The notes: generated by a model from the letters alone, not told the origin. A DNA stretch of 64,000 bases from Brevundimonas fluminis (GCF_003934285.1 NZ_RQWJ01000004.1:1-64000); one strand, 5' to 3'. Counted from the first letter of the stretch, positions 8,877 through 18,695 are shown. Made by a program: numbers and translations.

Positions 8877-9245
8877 ATGATCCAGATGCAAACTAACCTG
8901 GACGTGGCCGACAATTCGGGCGCTCGCCGGGTCATGTGCATCAAGGTGCTGGGCGGCTCGAAGCGCCGCTACGCCTCGATCGGCGACACCATCGTCGCCT
9001 CCGTGAAGGAAGCCATTCCGCGTGGCCGCGTGAAGAAGGGCGACGTCGTGCGCGCCATCGTCGTGCGCACCGCCAAGGACATCAACCGCAAGGACGGTTC
9101 GGTGATCCGCTTCGACAAGTCGGCCGCCGTGATCGTCAACAAGCAGAACGAGCCGGTCGGCACCCGCATCTTCGGCCCGGTTCCGCGCGAACTGCGCGCC
9201 AAGAACCACATGAAGATCATCTCTCTCGCGCCTGAGGTGCTGTGA
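8877..9245 (+). CDS. rplN: 50S ribosomal protein L14
   Basis: A 122-residue uL14 opening [18 protein letters not shown], the family signature. It forms intersubunit bridge contacts and in other bacteria is the docking site of the silencing factor RsfS. GAAGGATC precedes the ATG. The first gene after an 18-base gap from rpsQ. Confidence 0.97.
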   Translation: MIQMQTNLDVADNSGARRVMCIKVLGGSKRRYASIGDTIVASVKEAIPRGRVKKGDVVRAIVVRTAKDINRKDGSVIRFDKSAAVIVNKQNEPVGTRIFGPVPRELRAKNHMKIISLAPEVL

Positions 9246-9247
9246 CC

Positions 9248-9556
9248 ATGGCCGCCAAGATCAAGAAGGGCGACAACGTCGTCGTGCTGACCGGCAAGGA
9301 CAAGGGCCGCACCGGCCAGGTCCTGAAGGTGCTGCCGTCCGAGAACCGCGTGGTGGTTCAGGGCGTCAACATGGTCCAGCGCCACACCCGCCCCACCCAG
9401 GCCGACCCGCAGGGCGGCATCAAGAACAAGGAAGCCTCGCTTCACCTGTCGAACGTCGCCATCGCCGACGCTTCGGGCAAGGCGACGCGCGTGGGCTTCC
9501 GCATGGACGGCGACAAGAAGGTTCGCTTCGCCAAGACGACGGGAGACGTCATCTGA
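9248..9556 (+). CDS. rplX: 50S ribosomal protein L24
   Basis: A 102-residue uL24 with the KOW motif ([19 protein letters not shown]). It is one of the two assembly initiators of the large subunit. I placed the start at ATG 9248; a GTG at 9242 overlapping the rplN stop is in frame and would add two residues. The stop overlaps the rplE start by one base. Confidence 0.96.
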   Translation: MAAKIKKGDNVVVLTGKDKGRTGQVLKVLPSENRVVVQGVNMVQRHTRPTQADPQGGIKNKEASLHLSNVAIADASGKATRVGFRMDGDKKVRFAKTTGDVI

Positions 9557-10113
9557 TGGCCGACGCCAAGTACACCCCCCGGCTGAAGTCGGATTACGTG
9601 GCCCGCATCCGCGGCGCCATGAAGGAAAAGTTCGGCTACACCAACGAGATGCAGGTGCCCAAGCTGGACAAGATCGTCCTGAACATGGGCATCGGCGAAG
9701 CCGTGGCCGACTCCAAGAAGGCCACCGCGGCCCTCAAGGATCTGACCATGATCGCCGGCCAGAAGGCCGTGCCGACCAAGGCCCGCAACTCCATCGCCGG
9801 CTTCAAGCTGCGCGAGGGCATGGTCGTGGGCGGCAAGGTCACCCTGCGCGGCGACCAGATGTACGAGTTCCTGGACCGCTTCATCACGATCGCCCTGCCG
9901 CGCGTGAAGGACTTCCGCGGCCTCAAGGGCACCTCGTTCGACGGTCGCGGCAACTACGCCACCGGTCTGAAGGAACACATCGTGTTCCCGGAGATCAACT
10001 ACGACCAGATCGACCAGATGTGGGGCATGGACATCATCGTCTGCACCACGGCCAAGACCGATGAGGAGGCCAAGGCCCTCCTCACCGAGTTCAAGTTCCC
10101 GTTCGTGAACTGA
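9556..10113 (+). CDS. rplE: 50S ribosomal protein L5
   Basis: A 185-residue uL5 that binds 5S rRNA in the central protuberance with L18 and L25. The LNMGIGEA and [15 protein letters not shown] motifs are conserved. Length is slightly above E. coli (179). Coupled to rplX by the TGATG overlap. Confidence 0.97.
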   Translation: MADAKYTPRLKSDYVARIRGAMKEKFGYTNEMQVPKLDKIVLNMGIGEAVADSKKATAALKDLTMIAGQKAVPTKARNSIAGFKLREGMVVGGKVTLRGDQMYEFLDRFITIALPRVKDFRGLKGTSFDGRGNYATGLKEHIVFPEINYDQIDQMWGMDIIVCTTAKTDEEAKALLTEFKFPFVN

Positions 10114-10132
10114 TCGGGAAGGAAAGAGCACA

Positions 10133-10438
10133 ATGGCTAAGAAAAGCGCCGTAAACCGCAACGAAGCCGTCAAGGCCCTGGTTGCGAAGTATGCCGCGAA
10201 GCGCGCCGCCCTGAAGGCGATCGCGAACGACGAATCCCTGCCGCTGGAGGAGCGCTTCGACGCGCGCCTGAAGCTGGCCGCCCTGCCGCGCAACTCGGCT
10301 CCGACCCGGATCCGCAACCGCTGCGAGGTGACGGGTCGTCCGCGCGCCTACTACCGCAAGCTGAAGATGAGCCGGATCGCGCTGCGCGAGCTGGGCAACA
10401 AGGGCCAGATCCCCGGCCTGACGAAGTCGAGCTGGTAA
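10133..10438 (+). CDS. rpsN: 30S ribosomal protein S14
   Basis: A 101-residue uS14 of the long, zinc-free (C-minus) type: only one cysteine, in [11 protein letters not shown], where zinc-binding forms carry two CxxC pairs. AAGGAAAGAGC precedes the ATG. No second, zinc-type copy is present in this window. Confidence 0.97.
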   Translation: MAKKSAVNRNEAVKALVAKYAAKRAALKAIANDESLPLEERFDARLKLAALPRNSAPTRIRNRCEVTGRPRAYYRKLKMSRIALRELGNKGQIPGLTKSSW

Positions 10439-10454
10439 GGGGAGAGACCAAGTC

Positions 10455-10853
10455 ATGATGATCAACGATCCCCTGAGCGACATGATCGCCCGCATCAAGA
10501 ACGCCGCGACCCGCAAGCGTTCGAAGGTGCTGACCCCCGCTTCGCGTCTGCGCCAGCGCGTCCTCGACGTGCTGCAGGACGAGGGCTACATCCGCGGCTA
10601 CTCCCTGGTTCAGAACCCGGGCGAGTTCCCCCAGTTCGAGATCGAGCTGAAGTACTTCGACGGCCAGCCGGTGATCGCCGAGATCGCCCGCGTGTCGAAG
10701 CCGGGCCGTCGCGTCTACTCCGCCATTTCGGATCTGAAGCCGATCAAGAACGGCCTCGGTATCTCGATCCTTTCGACTTCGAAGGGCGTCATGTCCGACG
10801 CCGCCGCCCGCGACGCCAACGTCGGCGGCGAAGTCCTCTGCAGGGTCTACTAA
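10455..10853 (+). CDS. rpsH: 30S ribosomal protein S8
   Basis: A 132-residue uS8 with the [15 protein letters not shown]-terminus and the [10 protein letters not shown]-terminal motif. S8 binds the central domain of 16S rRNA and in E. coli represses the spc operon by binding near rplE. Two ATGs in tandem (10455, 10458) are both possible; GGGGAGAG lies upstream. Confidence 0.97.
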   Translation: MMINDPLSDMIARIKNAATRKRSKVLTPASRLRQRVLDVLQDEGYIRGYSLVQNPGEFPQFEIELKYFDGQPVIAEIARVSKPGRRVYSAISDLKPIKNGLGISILSTSKGVMSDAAARDANVGGEVLCRVY

Positions 10854-10854
10854 G

Positions 10855-11388
10855 ATGTCCCGTATCGGCAAGAAAACCATCGCCGTGCCGAAGGGCGTGA
10901 CCGTCACGCTCGACGGCCAGACCGTCACCGTCAAGGGACCGAAGGGCGAGCGCGCCTGGACCGTCGCCGACGAGATCGAGGTCAAGCACGAGGGCGACGA
11001 GCTGTCGCTGGGCCTGAAGGCGGACACGCCGCGCGCCCGCGCCATGTGGGGCCTGTCGCGCACCCTGGTCGACAACATGGTCACCGGCGTCACCACGGGC
11101 TTCGAGAAGACCCTGGAGCTGGTCGGCGTGGGCTACCGCGCCGCCATGAAGGGCAACGCCCTGTCGCTGCAGCTGGGCTTCAGCCACGAGGTCGACGTGC
11201 CGGCTCCGGCCGGCATCACCTTCGCGGTGCCGAAGCAGACCGAGATCAAGATCTCGGGCCCGGACAAGCAGGCCGTGGGCCAGGTCGCGGCCGTCATCCG
11301 CAAGCTGCGTCCGCCGGAGCCCTACAAGGGCAAGGGCGTCCGCTACGCCGGCGAGAAGGTCCGCCGCAAGGAAGGCAAGAAGAAGTAA
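10855..11388 (+). CDS. rplF: 50S ribosomal protein L6
   Basis: A 177-residue uL6 made of two related domains, ending with the conserved [14 protein letters not shown] segment that contacts the sarcin-ricin region near the factor-binding site. It starts two bases after the rpsH stop. Confidence 0.97.
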   Translation: MSRIGKKTIAVPKGVTVTLDGQTVTVKGPKGERAWTVADEIEVKHEGDELSLGLKADTPRARAMWGLSRTLVDNMVTGVTTGFEKTLELVGVGYRAAMKGNALSLQLGFSHEVDVPAPAGITFAVPKQTEIKISGPDKQAVGQVAAVIRKLRPPEPYKGKGVRYAGEKVRRKEGKKK

Positions 11389-11391
11389 GCC

Positions 11392-11748
11392 ATGGCCACG
11401 ACTCTCAAGCAAAACGCCAAGCGTCGCGCCGAGCGCACCCGTCGCCGCCTCAAGGCGGTGGCCAACGGCCGCCTGCGCCTGTCGGTCCACCGTTCGGACA
11501 AGAACATCTCGGCCCAGGTCATCGACGACGCCCAGGGCGTCACGATCGCCGCCGCCTCGTCGCTGGAAGGCGGCAAGGGCTCCAAGGGTTCGGACGTCTC
11601 GGCCGCCGCCAGGATCGGCAAGCTGATCGCCGAGCGCGCCATCGAGAAGGGCGTCAAGGACGTCGTCTTCGATCGGGGCGGTTACATTTATCATGGACGG
11701 GTGAAGGCGCTGGCGGATGCCGCGCGTGAAGCCGGCCTGAACTTCTAA
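11392..11748 (+). CDS. rplR: 50S ribosomal protein L18
   Basis: A 118-residue uL18 with the very basic N-terminus that binds 5S rRNA and the [20 protein letters not shown] end motif. It carries 5S rRNA into the central protuberance with L5. Spaced three bases after rplF. Confidence 0.97.
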   Translation: MATTLKQNAKRRAERTRRRLKAVANGRLRLSVHRSDKNISAQVIDDAQGVTIAAASSLEGGKGSKGSDVSAAARIGKLIAERAIEKGVKDVVFDRGGYIYHGRVKALADAAREAGLNF

Positions 11749-11760
11749 GGGACGAGAAGC

Positions 11761-12363
11761 ATGGCTCGTGAACCCAACCGCGGCGGCGGCGACCGCAACC
11801 GCCGCGACAACCGCAACGGCCCGGCCGTCGACGACGCCGACTCGGACATCGTCGAGAAGCTGGTCCACATCAACCGCGTCGCGGCCACCGTGAAGGGCGG
11901 CCGCCGGTTCTCGTTCGCGGCCCTGATGGTCGTCGGCGACGGCAAGGGCCGCGTCGGCTTCGGTCACGGCAAGGCGCGCGAAGTGCCGGAAGCCATCCGC
12001 AAGGCGACCGAGGAAGCCAAGAAGACCATGATCAAGGTTCCGCTGCGCGAGAACCGCACCCTGCACCACGACGGCTCGGGCCGTTGGGGCGCCGGCAAGA
12101 TCATGATGCGTGCGGCCCCTCCGGGCACCGGCGTCATCGCCGGCGGTCCGATGCGCGCCGTGCTGGAAACCCTGGGCGTCCAGGACGTGGTGGGCAAGTC
12201 GACCGGTTCGTCGAACCCCTACAACATGATCCGCGCCACCTTCGAGGCGCTGAAGGTCCAGTCGTCGCCGCGCATGGTCGCGTCCAAGCGCGGCAAGAAG
12301 GTCTCCGACCTGATGGGCCGCCGCAACGACGGCGCCTCGGCGCCGGAAGCCGTGGAGTCCTGA
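11761..12363 (+). CDS. rpsE: 30S ribosomal protein S5
   Basis: A 200-residue uS5, longer than E. coli S5 (167) because of an N-terminal Arg/Asn/Gly-rich stretch and a short C-terminal tail. The dsRNA-binding core ([15 protein letters not shown]) and the second domain are intact. S5 affects decoding fidelity and sits at the mRNA entry site. GGGACGAGAAGC precedes the ATG. Confidence 0.97.
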   Translation: MAREPNRGGGDRNRRDNRNGPAVDDADSDIVEKLVHINRVAATVKGGRRFSFAALMVVGDGKGRVGFGHGKAREVPEAIRKATEEAKKTMIKVPLRENRTLHHDGSGRWGAGKIMMRAAPPGTGVIAGGPMRAVLETLGVQDVVGKSTGSSNPYNMIRATFEALKVQSSPRMVASKRGKKVSDLMGRRNDGASAPEAVES

Positions 12364-12365
12364 GC

Positions 12366-12560
12366 ATGGCCAAGAAAGACGCCAACACCGTCACCGTGCG
12401 CCAGACCGGCAGCCCGATCCGTCGCAAGTCGGACCAGCGCGCCACCCTGGTGGGCCTGGGCCTGAACCGCGTCGGCCGCGAGGCCACTCTGGAGGACACC
12501 CCTTCGGTGCGCGGCATGATCGCCAAGGTCGCCCACATGGTCGAAGTGGTCGAGAAGTAA
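12366..12560 (+). CDS. rpmD: 50S ribosomal protein L30
   Basis: A 64-residue uL30 with the typical [18 protein letters not shown] stretch and the [17 protein letters not shown] motif. It follows the rpsE stop after two bases and is followed by a pair of hairpins before rplO. Not essential in several bacteria. Confidence 0.95.
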   Translation: MAKKDANTVTVRQTGSPIRRKSDQRATLVGLGLNRVGREATLEDTPSVRGMIAKVAHMVEVVEK

Positions 12561-12562
12561 GC

Positions 12563-12615
12563 GTCTCCGCAACTTGCGGAGACAGGAGGGGCCGCCTATA
12601 GGCGGCCCTTCGATT
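12563..12615 (+). terminator. Tandem hairpins between rpmD and rplO, terminator or attenuator
   Basis: Two perfect stems stand side by side: 12563-12571 with 12575-12583 (9 bp), and 12589-12596 with 12601-12608 (8 bp, TATA loop) followed by TTCGATTTT. The second has the form of an intrinsic terminator, though the cluster continues on the same strand, so read-through or processing is more likely than a full stop. Confidence 0.5.
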
Positions 12616-12670
12616 TTCACAGCCGAGTCCGCTCCCGCAGCGGGCGCTAGCACCCGAAAGGATCAGGCAC

Positions 12671-13270
12671 ATGAAGCTGAACGAAATTCGCGACAACGAA
12701 GGCGCCCACAAGAAGCGCATGCGCGTCGGCCGGGGCCCGGGCTCGGGCAAGGGCAAGACCTCGGGCCGCGGCGTCAAGGGCCAGAAGTCCCGCACCGGCG
12801 TGTCGCTGCTGGGCTTCGAAGGCGGCCAGATGCCGCTGTACATGCGCATGCCCAAGCGCGGCTTCAACAATCCGAACGCGCTCAAGCTGGCCGAGGTGAA
12901 CCTGTGGCGTCTTCAGGACGCCGTCGACGCCAAGAAGCTGGACGTCAAGAAGGACATCGACGGCGCGGCCCTGGTCGCCGCCGGCGTGATCCGCCGCGCC
13001 AAGGACGGCGTGCGCATCCTGGGCACGGGCGAGCTGAAGGCCAAGCTGAACCTGGTCGTCTGGTCGGCCTCGGCCGGCGCCGTGAAGGCCATCGAGGCCG
13101 CCGGCGGCTCGGTCACCCAGCAGCGCGTCGAGGCGGAGGCCAAGGCCGCCGCCCGCGTCGAGAAGCGCAACGCCGCCAAGGGCAAGGCTCCGGCCCCCAA
13201 GGCGCCGAAGGGCGACGCCAACAAGGTCTCGGCCCGCGCCAGGCGCACCGCCGCCAAGGCCGGCAAGTAA
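12671..13270 (+). CDS. rplO: 50S ribosomal protein L15
   Basis: A 199-residue uL15, with the glycine-rich [24 protein letters not shown] start (residues 17-40) typical of the family. E. coli L15 has 144 residues; the extra length is an Ala/Lys-rich tail after about residue 155. GAAAGGATC precedes the ATG at 12671. It is separated from rpmD by 110 bases holding two hairpins and may have partly independent expression. Confidence 0.96.
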   Translation: MKLNEIRDNEGAHKKRMRVGRGPGSGKGKTSGRGVKGQKSRTGVSLLGFEGGQMPLYMRMPKRGFNNPNALKLAEVNLWRLQDAVDAKKLDVKKDIDGAALVAAGVIRRAKDGVRILGTGELKAKLNLVVWSASAGAVKAIEAAGGSVTQQRVEAEAKAAARVEKRNAAKGKAPAPKAPKGDANKVSARARRTAAKAGK

Positions 13271-13281
13271 CTAAAAGAGCG

Positions 13282-13308
13282 GGGCGGTCTGGCTGACGGA
13301 CCGCCCTT
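13282..13308 (+). terminator. Hairpin between rplO and secY
   Basis: GGGCGGTC (13282-13289) pairs with GACCGCCC (13299-13306) and is followed by only two Ts. It may be a weak terminator or a processing site; secY follows 70 bases later on the same strand. Confidence 0.35.
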
Positions 13309-13378
13309 CGCCTATCTGGACGCAGGCGGCGACTTCAGGTCGGATGCGCCGCGTTCTGATCAGTCGGGGTGACGACAC

Positions 13379-14761
13379 ATGGCTTCGGCCGCCGAACAAC
13401 TCGCAGCCAACATGAACATGGGCTCGTTCGCCAAGGCGACCGAGCTGCACAAGCGGCTGCTCTTCACGCTGCTGGCCTTGCTGGTCTACCGCATCGGCAC
13501 CTTCGTCCCGATTCCGGGGATCAACTCCGAGGCCTTCCTCCAGTTCTTCGCCGACCCGGACGGTCAGCGCGGCATCCTGGACCTGTTCAACATGTTCTCG
13601 GGCGGCGCCGTCGAGCGGATGGCCGTGTTCGCCCTGAACGTGATGCCCTACATCTCGGCGTCGATCATCGTGCAGCTGATGGCCGCGGTGTATCCGCCGT
13701 GGGAGAAGCTGCGCAAGGAAGGCGGCGAGAGCGGCCGCAAGCAGCTGAACCAGTACACCCGCTACCTGACCGTGGTGCTGGCCCTGATGCAGTCCTTCGG
13801 CATCGCCGTGGGCCTGAACGCCACCCCGGGCCTGGTCGATCAGCCCGGCCTCTTCTTCATCATCTCGACCGTGACCGTCCTGACCGGCGGGACCATGTTC
13901 CTGATGTGGCTGGGCGAGCAGGTGACCGCGCGCGGCGTCGGCAACGGCATCTCGCTGATCATCTTCGCCGGCATCGTGGCGGTCCTGCCGTCGACCATCG
14001 CGCGCTTGCTGGGCCTGGCCCAGCAAGGACAGATGTCGGTCTTCTTCCTGTTCCTGCTGGCGGCCCTCGCCGTGGCGACCGTCGTCTTCATCGTCTTCAT
14101 GGAACGGGCCCAGCGCCGGCTGCTGATCCAGTATCCCAAGCGTCAGGAAGGCAACCGCATGGCGGGCGGAGAGCGCAGCTTCCTGCCGCTGAAGGTGAAC
14201 ACCGCCGGCGTCATTCCGCCGATCTTCGCCTCGTCGCTGCTGCTGCTGCCTGCCACGGCCGCCCAGTTCACCGCCAACGCCGATCTGCCGCCGTGGCTGT
14301 CGTCCTGGCTGCCGATCGTCACGGGCCAGCTGACCCACGGCCAGCCCCTGTTCATCGCGCTCTACGCCGCGCTGATCATCTTCTTCTGCTTCTTCTACAC
14401 CTCGATCACCTTCAATCCCGAGGACACGGCCGAGAACCTGCGCAAGTACGGCGGCTTCCTGCCGGGCATCCGTCCGGGCAAGCGCACGGCCGAGTACCTC
14501 GACTACGTGCTGACCCGCCTGACGGTCATCGGCGCCGGCTACATCACCCTGGTGTGCCTGCTGCCGGAGTTCATGGTCATGGGCATGGGCAACGCCATCT
14601 ACTTCGGCGGCACGTCGATCCTCATCGTCGTGTCGGTGACCATGGACACCGTGTCCCAGATCCAGTCGCACCTGCTGGCGCACCAGTACGAAGGCCTCAT
14701 CAAGAAGGCCAAGCTGCGTGGTCGCGGCGGCCGCGGCTCGCCCGCGCCGGTCCGGCGCTGA
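13379..14761 (+). CDS. secY: Preprotein translocase subunit SecY
   Basis: A 460-residue integral membrane protein with ten predicted hydrophobic segments, forming with SecE and SecG the channel for export and membrane insertion. The RIGTFVPIPGIN stretch in the first helix region and the QYPKRQEG cytoplasmic loop are conserved. It holds the usual place after rplO. The C-terminal tail is short and basic. The next gene, adk, starts 25 bases later. Confidence 0.97.
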   Translation: MASAAEQLAANMNMGSFAKATELHKRLLFTLLALLVYRIGTFVPIPGINSEAFLQFFADPDGQRGILDLFNMFSGGAVERMAVFALNVMPYISASIIVQLMAAVYPPWEKLRKEGGESGRKQLNQYTRYLTVVLALMQSFGIAVGLNATPGLVDQPGLFFIISTVTVLTGGTMFLMWLGEQVTARGVGNGISLIIFAGIVAVLPSTIARLLGLAQQGQMSVFFLFLLAALAVATVVFIVFMERAQRRLLIQYPKRQEGNRMAGGERSFLPLKVNTAGVIPPIFASSLLLLPATAAQFTANADLPPWLSSWLPIVTGQLTHGQPLFIALYAALIIFFCFFYTSITFNPEDTAENLRKYGGFLPGIRPGKRTAEYLDYVLTRLTVIGAGYITLVCLLPEFMVMGMGNAIYFGGTSILIVVSVTMDTVSQIQSHLLAHQYEGLIKKAKLRGRGGRGSPAPVRR

Positions 14762-14786
14762 GCCTGATCGCTCGGGGAGGGCGGCG

Positions 14787-15350
14787 ATGAACCTGATCCT
14801 GTTCGGGCCGCCCGCGGCCGGCAAGGGGACCCAGGCCAAGCGACTGGTCGAGACGCGCGGCATGGTCCAGCTGTCGACCGGCGACATGCTGCGCGCCGCC
14901 ATCGCCTCGGGCTCGGAGCTGGGCCTCAAGGTCAAGGACGTGCTGGCGCGCGGCGATCTGGTGACGGACGAGATCGTCATCGCCCTGATCGAGGACCGCC
15001 TCCCGGAGGCCGAGGCCGCCGGCGGGGCCATCTTCGACGGCTTCCCCCGCACGGTGGCGCAGGCCCAGGCACTGGACGCCATGCTGGAGACGCGCGGCGC
15101 GAAGATCGACCGCGTCGTCCGGCTGAAGGTCGACGACGCCGCCCTGACCGCCCGCATCACGAAGCGGTTCGAGGATCAGGGCCGGCCGGACGACAATCCC
15201 GAGACGTTCAAGGACCGTCTGGCCGTCTACAATCGCCAGACCGCGCCACTGCTGCCCTACTACGAGGGCAAGGGTCTGCTGACCGAGATCGACGGCATGG
15301 GCTCGATCGACGCCGTCGCCGCCCAGATGGACGCCGCGCTGGACGCCTGA
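14787..15350 (+). CDS. adk: Adenylate kinase
   Basis: A 187-residue enzyme that interconverts AMP + ATP and 2 ADP. The P-loop GPPAAGKGTQ is at residues 7-16, and FDGFPRT and FEDQGRPDDNPE motifs are visible. The LID is of the short type with no zinc cysteines, so the length is below that of E. coli (214). GGGGAGGGCGGCG precedes ATG 14787, which rules out the longer frame from 14718. The secY-adk order is standard. Confidence 0.96.
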   Translation: MNLILFGPPAAGKGTQAKRLVETRGMVQLSTGDMLRAAIASGSELGLKVKDVLARGDLVTDEIVIALIEDRLPEAEAAGGAIFDGFPRTVAQAQALDAMLETRGAKIDRVVRLKVDDAALTARITKRFEDQGRPDDNPETFKDRLAVYNRQTAPLLPYYEGKGLLTEIDGMGSIDAVAAQMDAALDA

Positions 15351-15408
15351 ACCCGCGCTGACCGAACCGGCCCGTCGTGCGTTAAGCTTCGGCATGGCAG
15401 GGACGGGC

Positions 15409-16125
15409 ATGGACCACGACCGGAAATCCGACAGGGCCGACCGCTGGCGCAAGCCGGCGATCTACGCTGTGGTGATCGCGGCGCATCTGGCGCTGTTCGC
15501 GGTCATCGCGCGGACCGCGCCGACGCCCATGCCGCCGATTCCCAGCCCGCCGTTCGAGATCACCCTGTTCCGGCCGCCTCCGCCGCCGCCGCCACCGCCC
15601 GAGCCGGCCGCGGAGGTCGGGGGCGGGGCCCCCGCCGCGCCGTCGGTCGTGCGCCCCGCGCGCACGCCGCCGCCCCGGCCGGAGGTCGTCGCGCCTCCCG
15701 AGCCCGCCCCGGAACCGCCCGAGGTCGTCGTCGGCGTCTCGCCCTCACCCGGAACCACGCCCGGGCAGGGACAGGGCGGCGAGGGCACGGGGCAGGGTGG
15801 GGGACGGGGCGCCGGAGTCGGCCCGGGCGCCGGCACGGTCCGCGCCCGTCCGATCCGTCAGGCTTCGATGCGGGAACTCCAGAGCCTGCACCCGGCGGAC
15901 GCCCGGGGGCGGTCCGGCCGGGTCACCGTGACGTGCGAAGTGCAGCTCGACGCCCGGCTTGACCGCTGCCGGGTCACGTCGGAAACCCCGGCAGGACAAG
16001 GGTTCGGCGCCGCCGGAGTCGCGGCCGCCGAGCGCTTCTACCGCTTCTCGCCGCAGGTGAGGGGCGGTCGCGAGGAAGTCAGCGACATCATCATCGTCGT
16101 CGAATTCGGCCGTCCCGGGCGCTGA
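15409..16125 (+). CDS. TonB-like energy transducer
   Basis: A protein of about 238 residues with one N-terminal membrane segment (AIYAVVIAAHLALFAVIA), a long Pro-rich, Gly-rich periplasmic linker, and a C-terminal domain of about 85 residues with the TonB fold signature (LDARLDRCRVTSETPAGQGF). TonB proteins couple the proton motive force to outer-membrane receptors. No exbB/exbD lies nearby. I favour ATG 15409 because AGGGACGGGC stands before it; ATG 15394 would add five residues. The gene sits between adk and the rpsM promoter, where most related bacteria have nothing, so its expression may be independent of the ribosomal genes. Confidence 0.8.
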   Translation: MDHDRKSDRADRWRKPAIYAVVIAAHLALFAVIARTAPTPMPPIPSPPFEITLFRPPPPPPPPPEPAAEVGGGAPAAPSVVRPARTPPPRPEVVAPPEPAPEPPEVVVGVSPSPGTTPGQGQGGEGTGQGGGRGAGVGPGAGTVRARPIRQASMRELQSLHPADARGRSGRVTVTCEVQLDARLDRCRVTSETPAGQGFGAAGVAAAERFYRFSPQVRGGREEVSDIIIVVEFGRPGR

Positions 16126-16174
16126 ATCCATCGCACCCCGGGAACCCGTCGGCGCGAGGAGTCTTGCCGGACGG

Positions 16175-16202
16175 TTGACGCCCGCTGAATCAGGTCTATA
16201 AG
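16175..16202 (+). promoter_or_regulatory. Promoter of the rpsM-rpsK-rpoA-rplQ operon
   Basis: TTGACG (16175-16180), a 16-base spacer and TATAAG (16197-16202) form a near-consensus promoter, stronger-looking than that of the S10 operon. It starts 50 bases after the TonB-like gene. Confidence 0.7.
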
Positions 16203-16203
16203 A

Positions 16204-16256
16204 GCGCCCTTCCGCGAAGGGCGCCCAACGCTCCAGGTCTGTTGACCGGAGCGTTT
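16204..16256 (+). promoter_or_regulatory. Two leader hairpins upstream of rpsM
   Basis: GCGCCCTTC (16204-16212) pairs with GAAGGGCGC (16216-16224). Immediately after, AACGCTCC (16227-16234) pairs with GGAGCGTT (16248-16255) with an inner GGTC/GACC stem. They begin right at the expected transcript start, so they cap the mRNA and could be a site for S13/S11-type autoregulation or stability control. Confidence 0.5.
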
Positions 16257-16290
16257 GTTGCGTCCGGTTTGCGCGTATCTGGAGATCTTC

Positions 16291-16659
16291 GTGGCCCGTA
16301 TCGCTGGCGTCAACATCCCGACCAACAAGCGCGTCCTGATCGCGCTGCAGTACATCCACGGCATCGGCCCGGCCGCCGCCGCCGACATCATCGGCAAGGT
16401 GGGCATCGAGGACGCCCGTCGCGTCAATCAGCTGACCGACGCCGAGGTGCTGCAGATCCGCGAGACCATCGACCGCGACTACACCGTCGAAGGCGACCTG
16501 CGCCGCGAGACGTCGATGAACATCAAGCGTCTGATGGACCTGGCCTGCTACCGCGGCCTGCGTCACCGCAAGGGCCTGCCGGTCCGCGGCCAGCGCACGC
16601 ACACCAATGCCCGCACCCGCAAGGGTCCCGCCAAGCCGATCGCCGGCAAGAAGAAGTAA
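16291..16659 (+). CDS. rpsM: 30S ribosomal protein S13
   Basis: A 122-residue uS13, starting [14 protein letters not shown]. The start is GTG 16291 with a GGAGA sequence nine bases upstream; an in-frame TTG at 16255 would add residues absent from the family. S13 joins the head of the small subunit to the large subunit and contacts P-site tRNA through its basic C-terminus. No rpmJ or infA lies between secY and this gene. Confidence 0.96.
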   Translation: MARIAGVNIPTNKRVLIALQYIHGIGPAAAADIIGKVGIEDARRVNQLTDAEVLQIRETIDRDYTVEGDLRRETSMNIKRLMDLACYRGLRHRKGLPVRGQRTHTNARTRKGPAKPIAGKKK

Positions 16660-16674
16660 GAGAGAGCCCAGCCG

Positions 16675-17064
16675 ATGGCCAAGGAACCGGGTCGCGTCAA
16701 ACGCCGCGAGCGCAAGAACATCACGTCGGGCGTCGCCCACGTGAACGCCAGCTTCAACAACACCATGGTGACCATCACCGACGCGCAGGGGAACGCCATC
16801 TCCTGGTCGTCGGCCGGCCACATGGGCTTCAAGGGCTCGCGCAAGTCGACGCCGTACGCCGCCCAGATGGCTGCGGAAGACGCCGGCAAGAAGGCCGCTG
16901 AGCACGGCGTGAAGACGCTGGAAGTCAACGTGTCGGGCCCCGGTTCGGGCCGCGAGTCGGCCCTGCGCGCCCTTCAGGCCGTGGGCATGACCATCACGAC
17001 CATCCGCGACGTCACGCCGATGCCGCACAACGGCTGCCGTCCGCCGAAGCGTCGTCGCGTCTAA
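16675..17064 (+). CDS. rpsK: 30S ribosomal protein S11
   Basis: A 129-residue uS11 with the [15 protein letters not shown] core and the [14 protein letters not shown]-terminus. It lines the mRNA path at the platform. AGAGAGCCCAGCCG precedes the ATG. It is 15 bases from rpsM. Confidence 0.97.
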   Translation: MAKEPGRVKRRERKNITSGVAHVNASFNNTMVTITDAQGNAISWSSAGHMGFKGSRKSTPYAAQMAAEDAGKKAAEHGVKTLEVNVSGPGSGRESALRALQAVGMTITTIRDVTPMPHNGCRPPKRRRV

Positions 17065-17090
17065 GCGACGACTTCGGCAACCCCATTCTC

Positions 17091-17131
17091 CGCCGGTCCC
17101 GCCTTCCCTGACGAGGCGAGGGGGACCGGCG
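17091..17131 (+). promoter_or_regulatory. Long hairpin between rpsK and rpoA
   Basis: CGCCGGTCCC (17091-17100) pairs with GGGACCGGCG (17122-17131), with an inner GCCT/AGGC stem. There is no T-tract, so it is more likely an mRNA structure or processing site just upstream of the rpoA ribosome-binding site than a terminator. Confidence 0.4.
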
Positions 17132-17153
17132 AAACCCGTTTCGAGGGACACAT

Positions 17154-18173
17154 ATGATCGAACGTAACTGGCAAGAGCTGATCCGTCCCGAGAAGCCGCA
17201 GATCGAGACCGGTTCCGACGCCCAGCGCAAGGCGCGCCTGGTGGCCGAACCCCTCGAGCGTGGCTTCGGCGTGACGCTCGGCAACGCCCTCCGGCGCGTG
17301 CTGCTGTCGTCGCTGCAAGGCGCGGCCGTCACCGCCATCCAGATCGACGGCGTGGTGCACGAGTTCTCGTCGCTGGAAGGCGTGCGCGAGGACGTGGTCG
17401 ACATCGTCCTGAACATCAAGCAGCTGGCCCTGCGCATGCACGCCGAGGGGCCGAAGCGCATGACCCTGCGCGCCACGGGCCCCGGCCCGGTGACCGCCGG
17501 CCAGATCGACGTCCCGGCCGACATCGAGGTTCTGAACCCCGATCACGTCATCTGCACGCTCGACGACGGCGCCACCGTGCGCATGGAGCTGACCGTCCAG
17601 AACGGCAAGGGTTACGTCGCCTCCGAGAAGAACCGTCCGGAAGACGCGCCGATCGGCCTGATCGCCGTCGACGCCCTGTACTCGCCGGTGAAGAAGGTCG
17701 CCTATCGCGTCGAGCCGACGCGTCAGGGTCAGTCGCTGGACTACGACAAGCTGATCATGGAAGTCGAAACCAACGGCGCCGTGTCGCCGGTGGACGCGGT
17801 GGCCTACGCCTCGCGCATCCTCCAGGACCAGCTGCAGATCTTCATCACCTTCGACGAACCGAAGAAGGCCGAGGCCCTGTCGGAAGGCAAGCCCGACCTG
17901 CCGTTCAACCCGGCCCTGCTGAAGAAGGTGGACGAGCTGGAGCTGTCGGTCCGTTCGGCCAACTGCCTGAAGAACGACAACATCGTTTACATCGGCGACC
18001 TGATCCAGAAGACCGAGGGCGAGATGCTTCGCACCCCGAACTTCGGCCGCAAGTCGCTGAACGAGATCAAGGAAGTGCTGGCGACCATGGGCCTCAGCCT
18101 CGGCATGGACGTGCCGAACTGGCCGCCGGAGAACATCGAAGATCTGGCCAAGAAGTTCGACGACCAGATCTAG
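17154..18173 (+). CDS. rpoA: RNA polymerase alpha subunit
   Basis: A 339-residue alpha subunit. The N-terminal domain (to about residue 235) that dimerises and binds beta and beta' carries [22 protein letters not shown]; the C-terminal domain (about 255-330), which contacts UP elements and activators, holds the helix with [29 protein letters not shown] precedes the ATG. rpsD, which lies before rpoA in E. coli, is missing here. Confidence 0.97.
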   Translation: MIERNWQELIRPEKPQIETGSDAQRKARLVAEPLERGFGVTLGNALRRVLLSSLQGAAVTAIQIDGVVHEFSSLEGVREDVVDIVLNIKQLALRMHAEGPKRMTLRATGPGPVTAGQIDVPADIEVLNPDHVICTLDDGATVRMELTVQNGKGYVASEKNRPEDAPIGLIAVDALYSPVKKVAYRVEPTRQGQSLDYDKLIMEVETNGAVSPVDAVAYASRILQDQLQIFITFDEPKKAEALSEGKPDLPFNPALLKKVDELELSVRSANCLKNDNIVYIGDLIQKTEGEMLRTPNFGRKSLNEIKEVLATMGLSLGMDVPNWPPENIEDLAKKFDDQI

Positions 18174-18278
18174 TTTCAACCCTTCCGCCCGTCCCGTACG
18201 CGGGGCTCGGAGCGGTTAGAATGAGGACGGGCCAAGGTCCCCGCGAGGGAAACCGGGCACGGAGTAGGAGAGACCCCG

Positions 18279-18695
18279 ATGCGCCACGGCGCCGCCCATC
18301 GCAAGCTCGGTCGCACGACCAGCCACCGCCAGGCCATGTTCGCCAACATGGCCGCTTCGCTGATCAAGCACGAGCAGATCACGACGACCCTGCCCAAGGC
18401 GAAGGAACTGCGTCCCTTCGTCGAGAAGCTGGTCACGCTCGGCAAGAAGGGTGACCTGCACGCCCGTCGTCAGGCCATCAGCCAGGTCCGCGACGTGACC
18501 CAGGTCGGCAAGCTGTTCGACACCATCGCTCCGCGCTACTCGGAGCGGAACGGCGGCTACATCCGCATCATGAAGGCGGGCTTCCGGCACGGCGACAACG
18601 CCGCCATGGCCGTGATCGAGTTCGTCGACCGCGACGTGGACGCCAAGGGCCAGGACTCCGGTCCGGTCCAGTCGTTCGACGACGGCGAGGAGTGA
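18279..18695 (+). CDS. rplQ: 50S ribosomal protein L17
   Basis: A 138-residue bL17, opening [20 protein letters not shown] and with the [15 protein letters not shown] core; an acidic tail follows the conserved domain. TAGGAGAG precedes the ATG. The 105 bases between rpoA and this gene hold a GCCCGTCC/GGACGGGC inverted repeat (18188-18195 and 18224-18231). It ends the operon. Confidence 0.97.
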   Translation: MRHGAAHRKLGRTTSHRQAMFANMAASLIKHEQITTTLPKAKELRPFVEKLVTLGKKGDLHARRQAISQVRDVTQVGKLFDTIAPRYSERNGGYIRIMKAGFRHGDNAAMAVIEFVDRDVDAKGQDSGPVQSFDDGEE

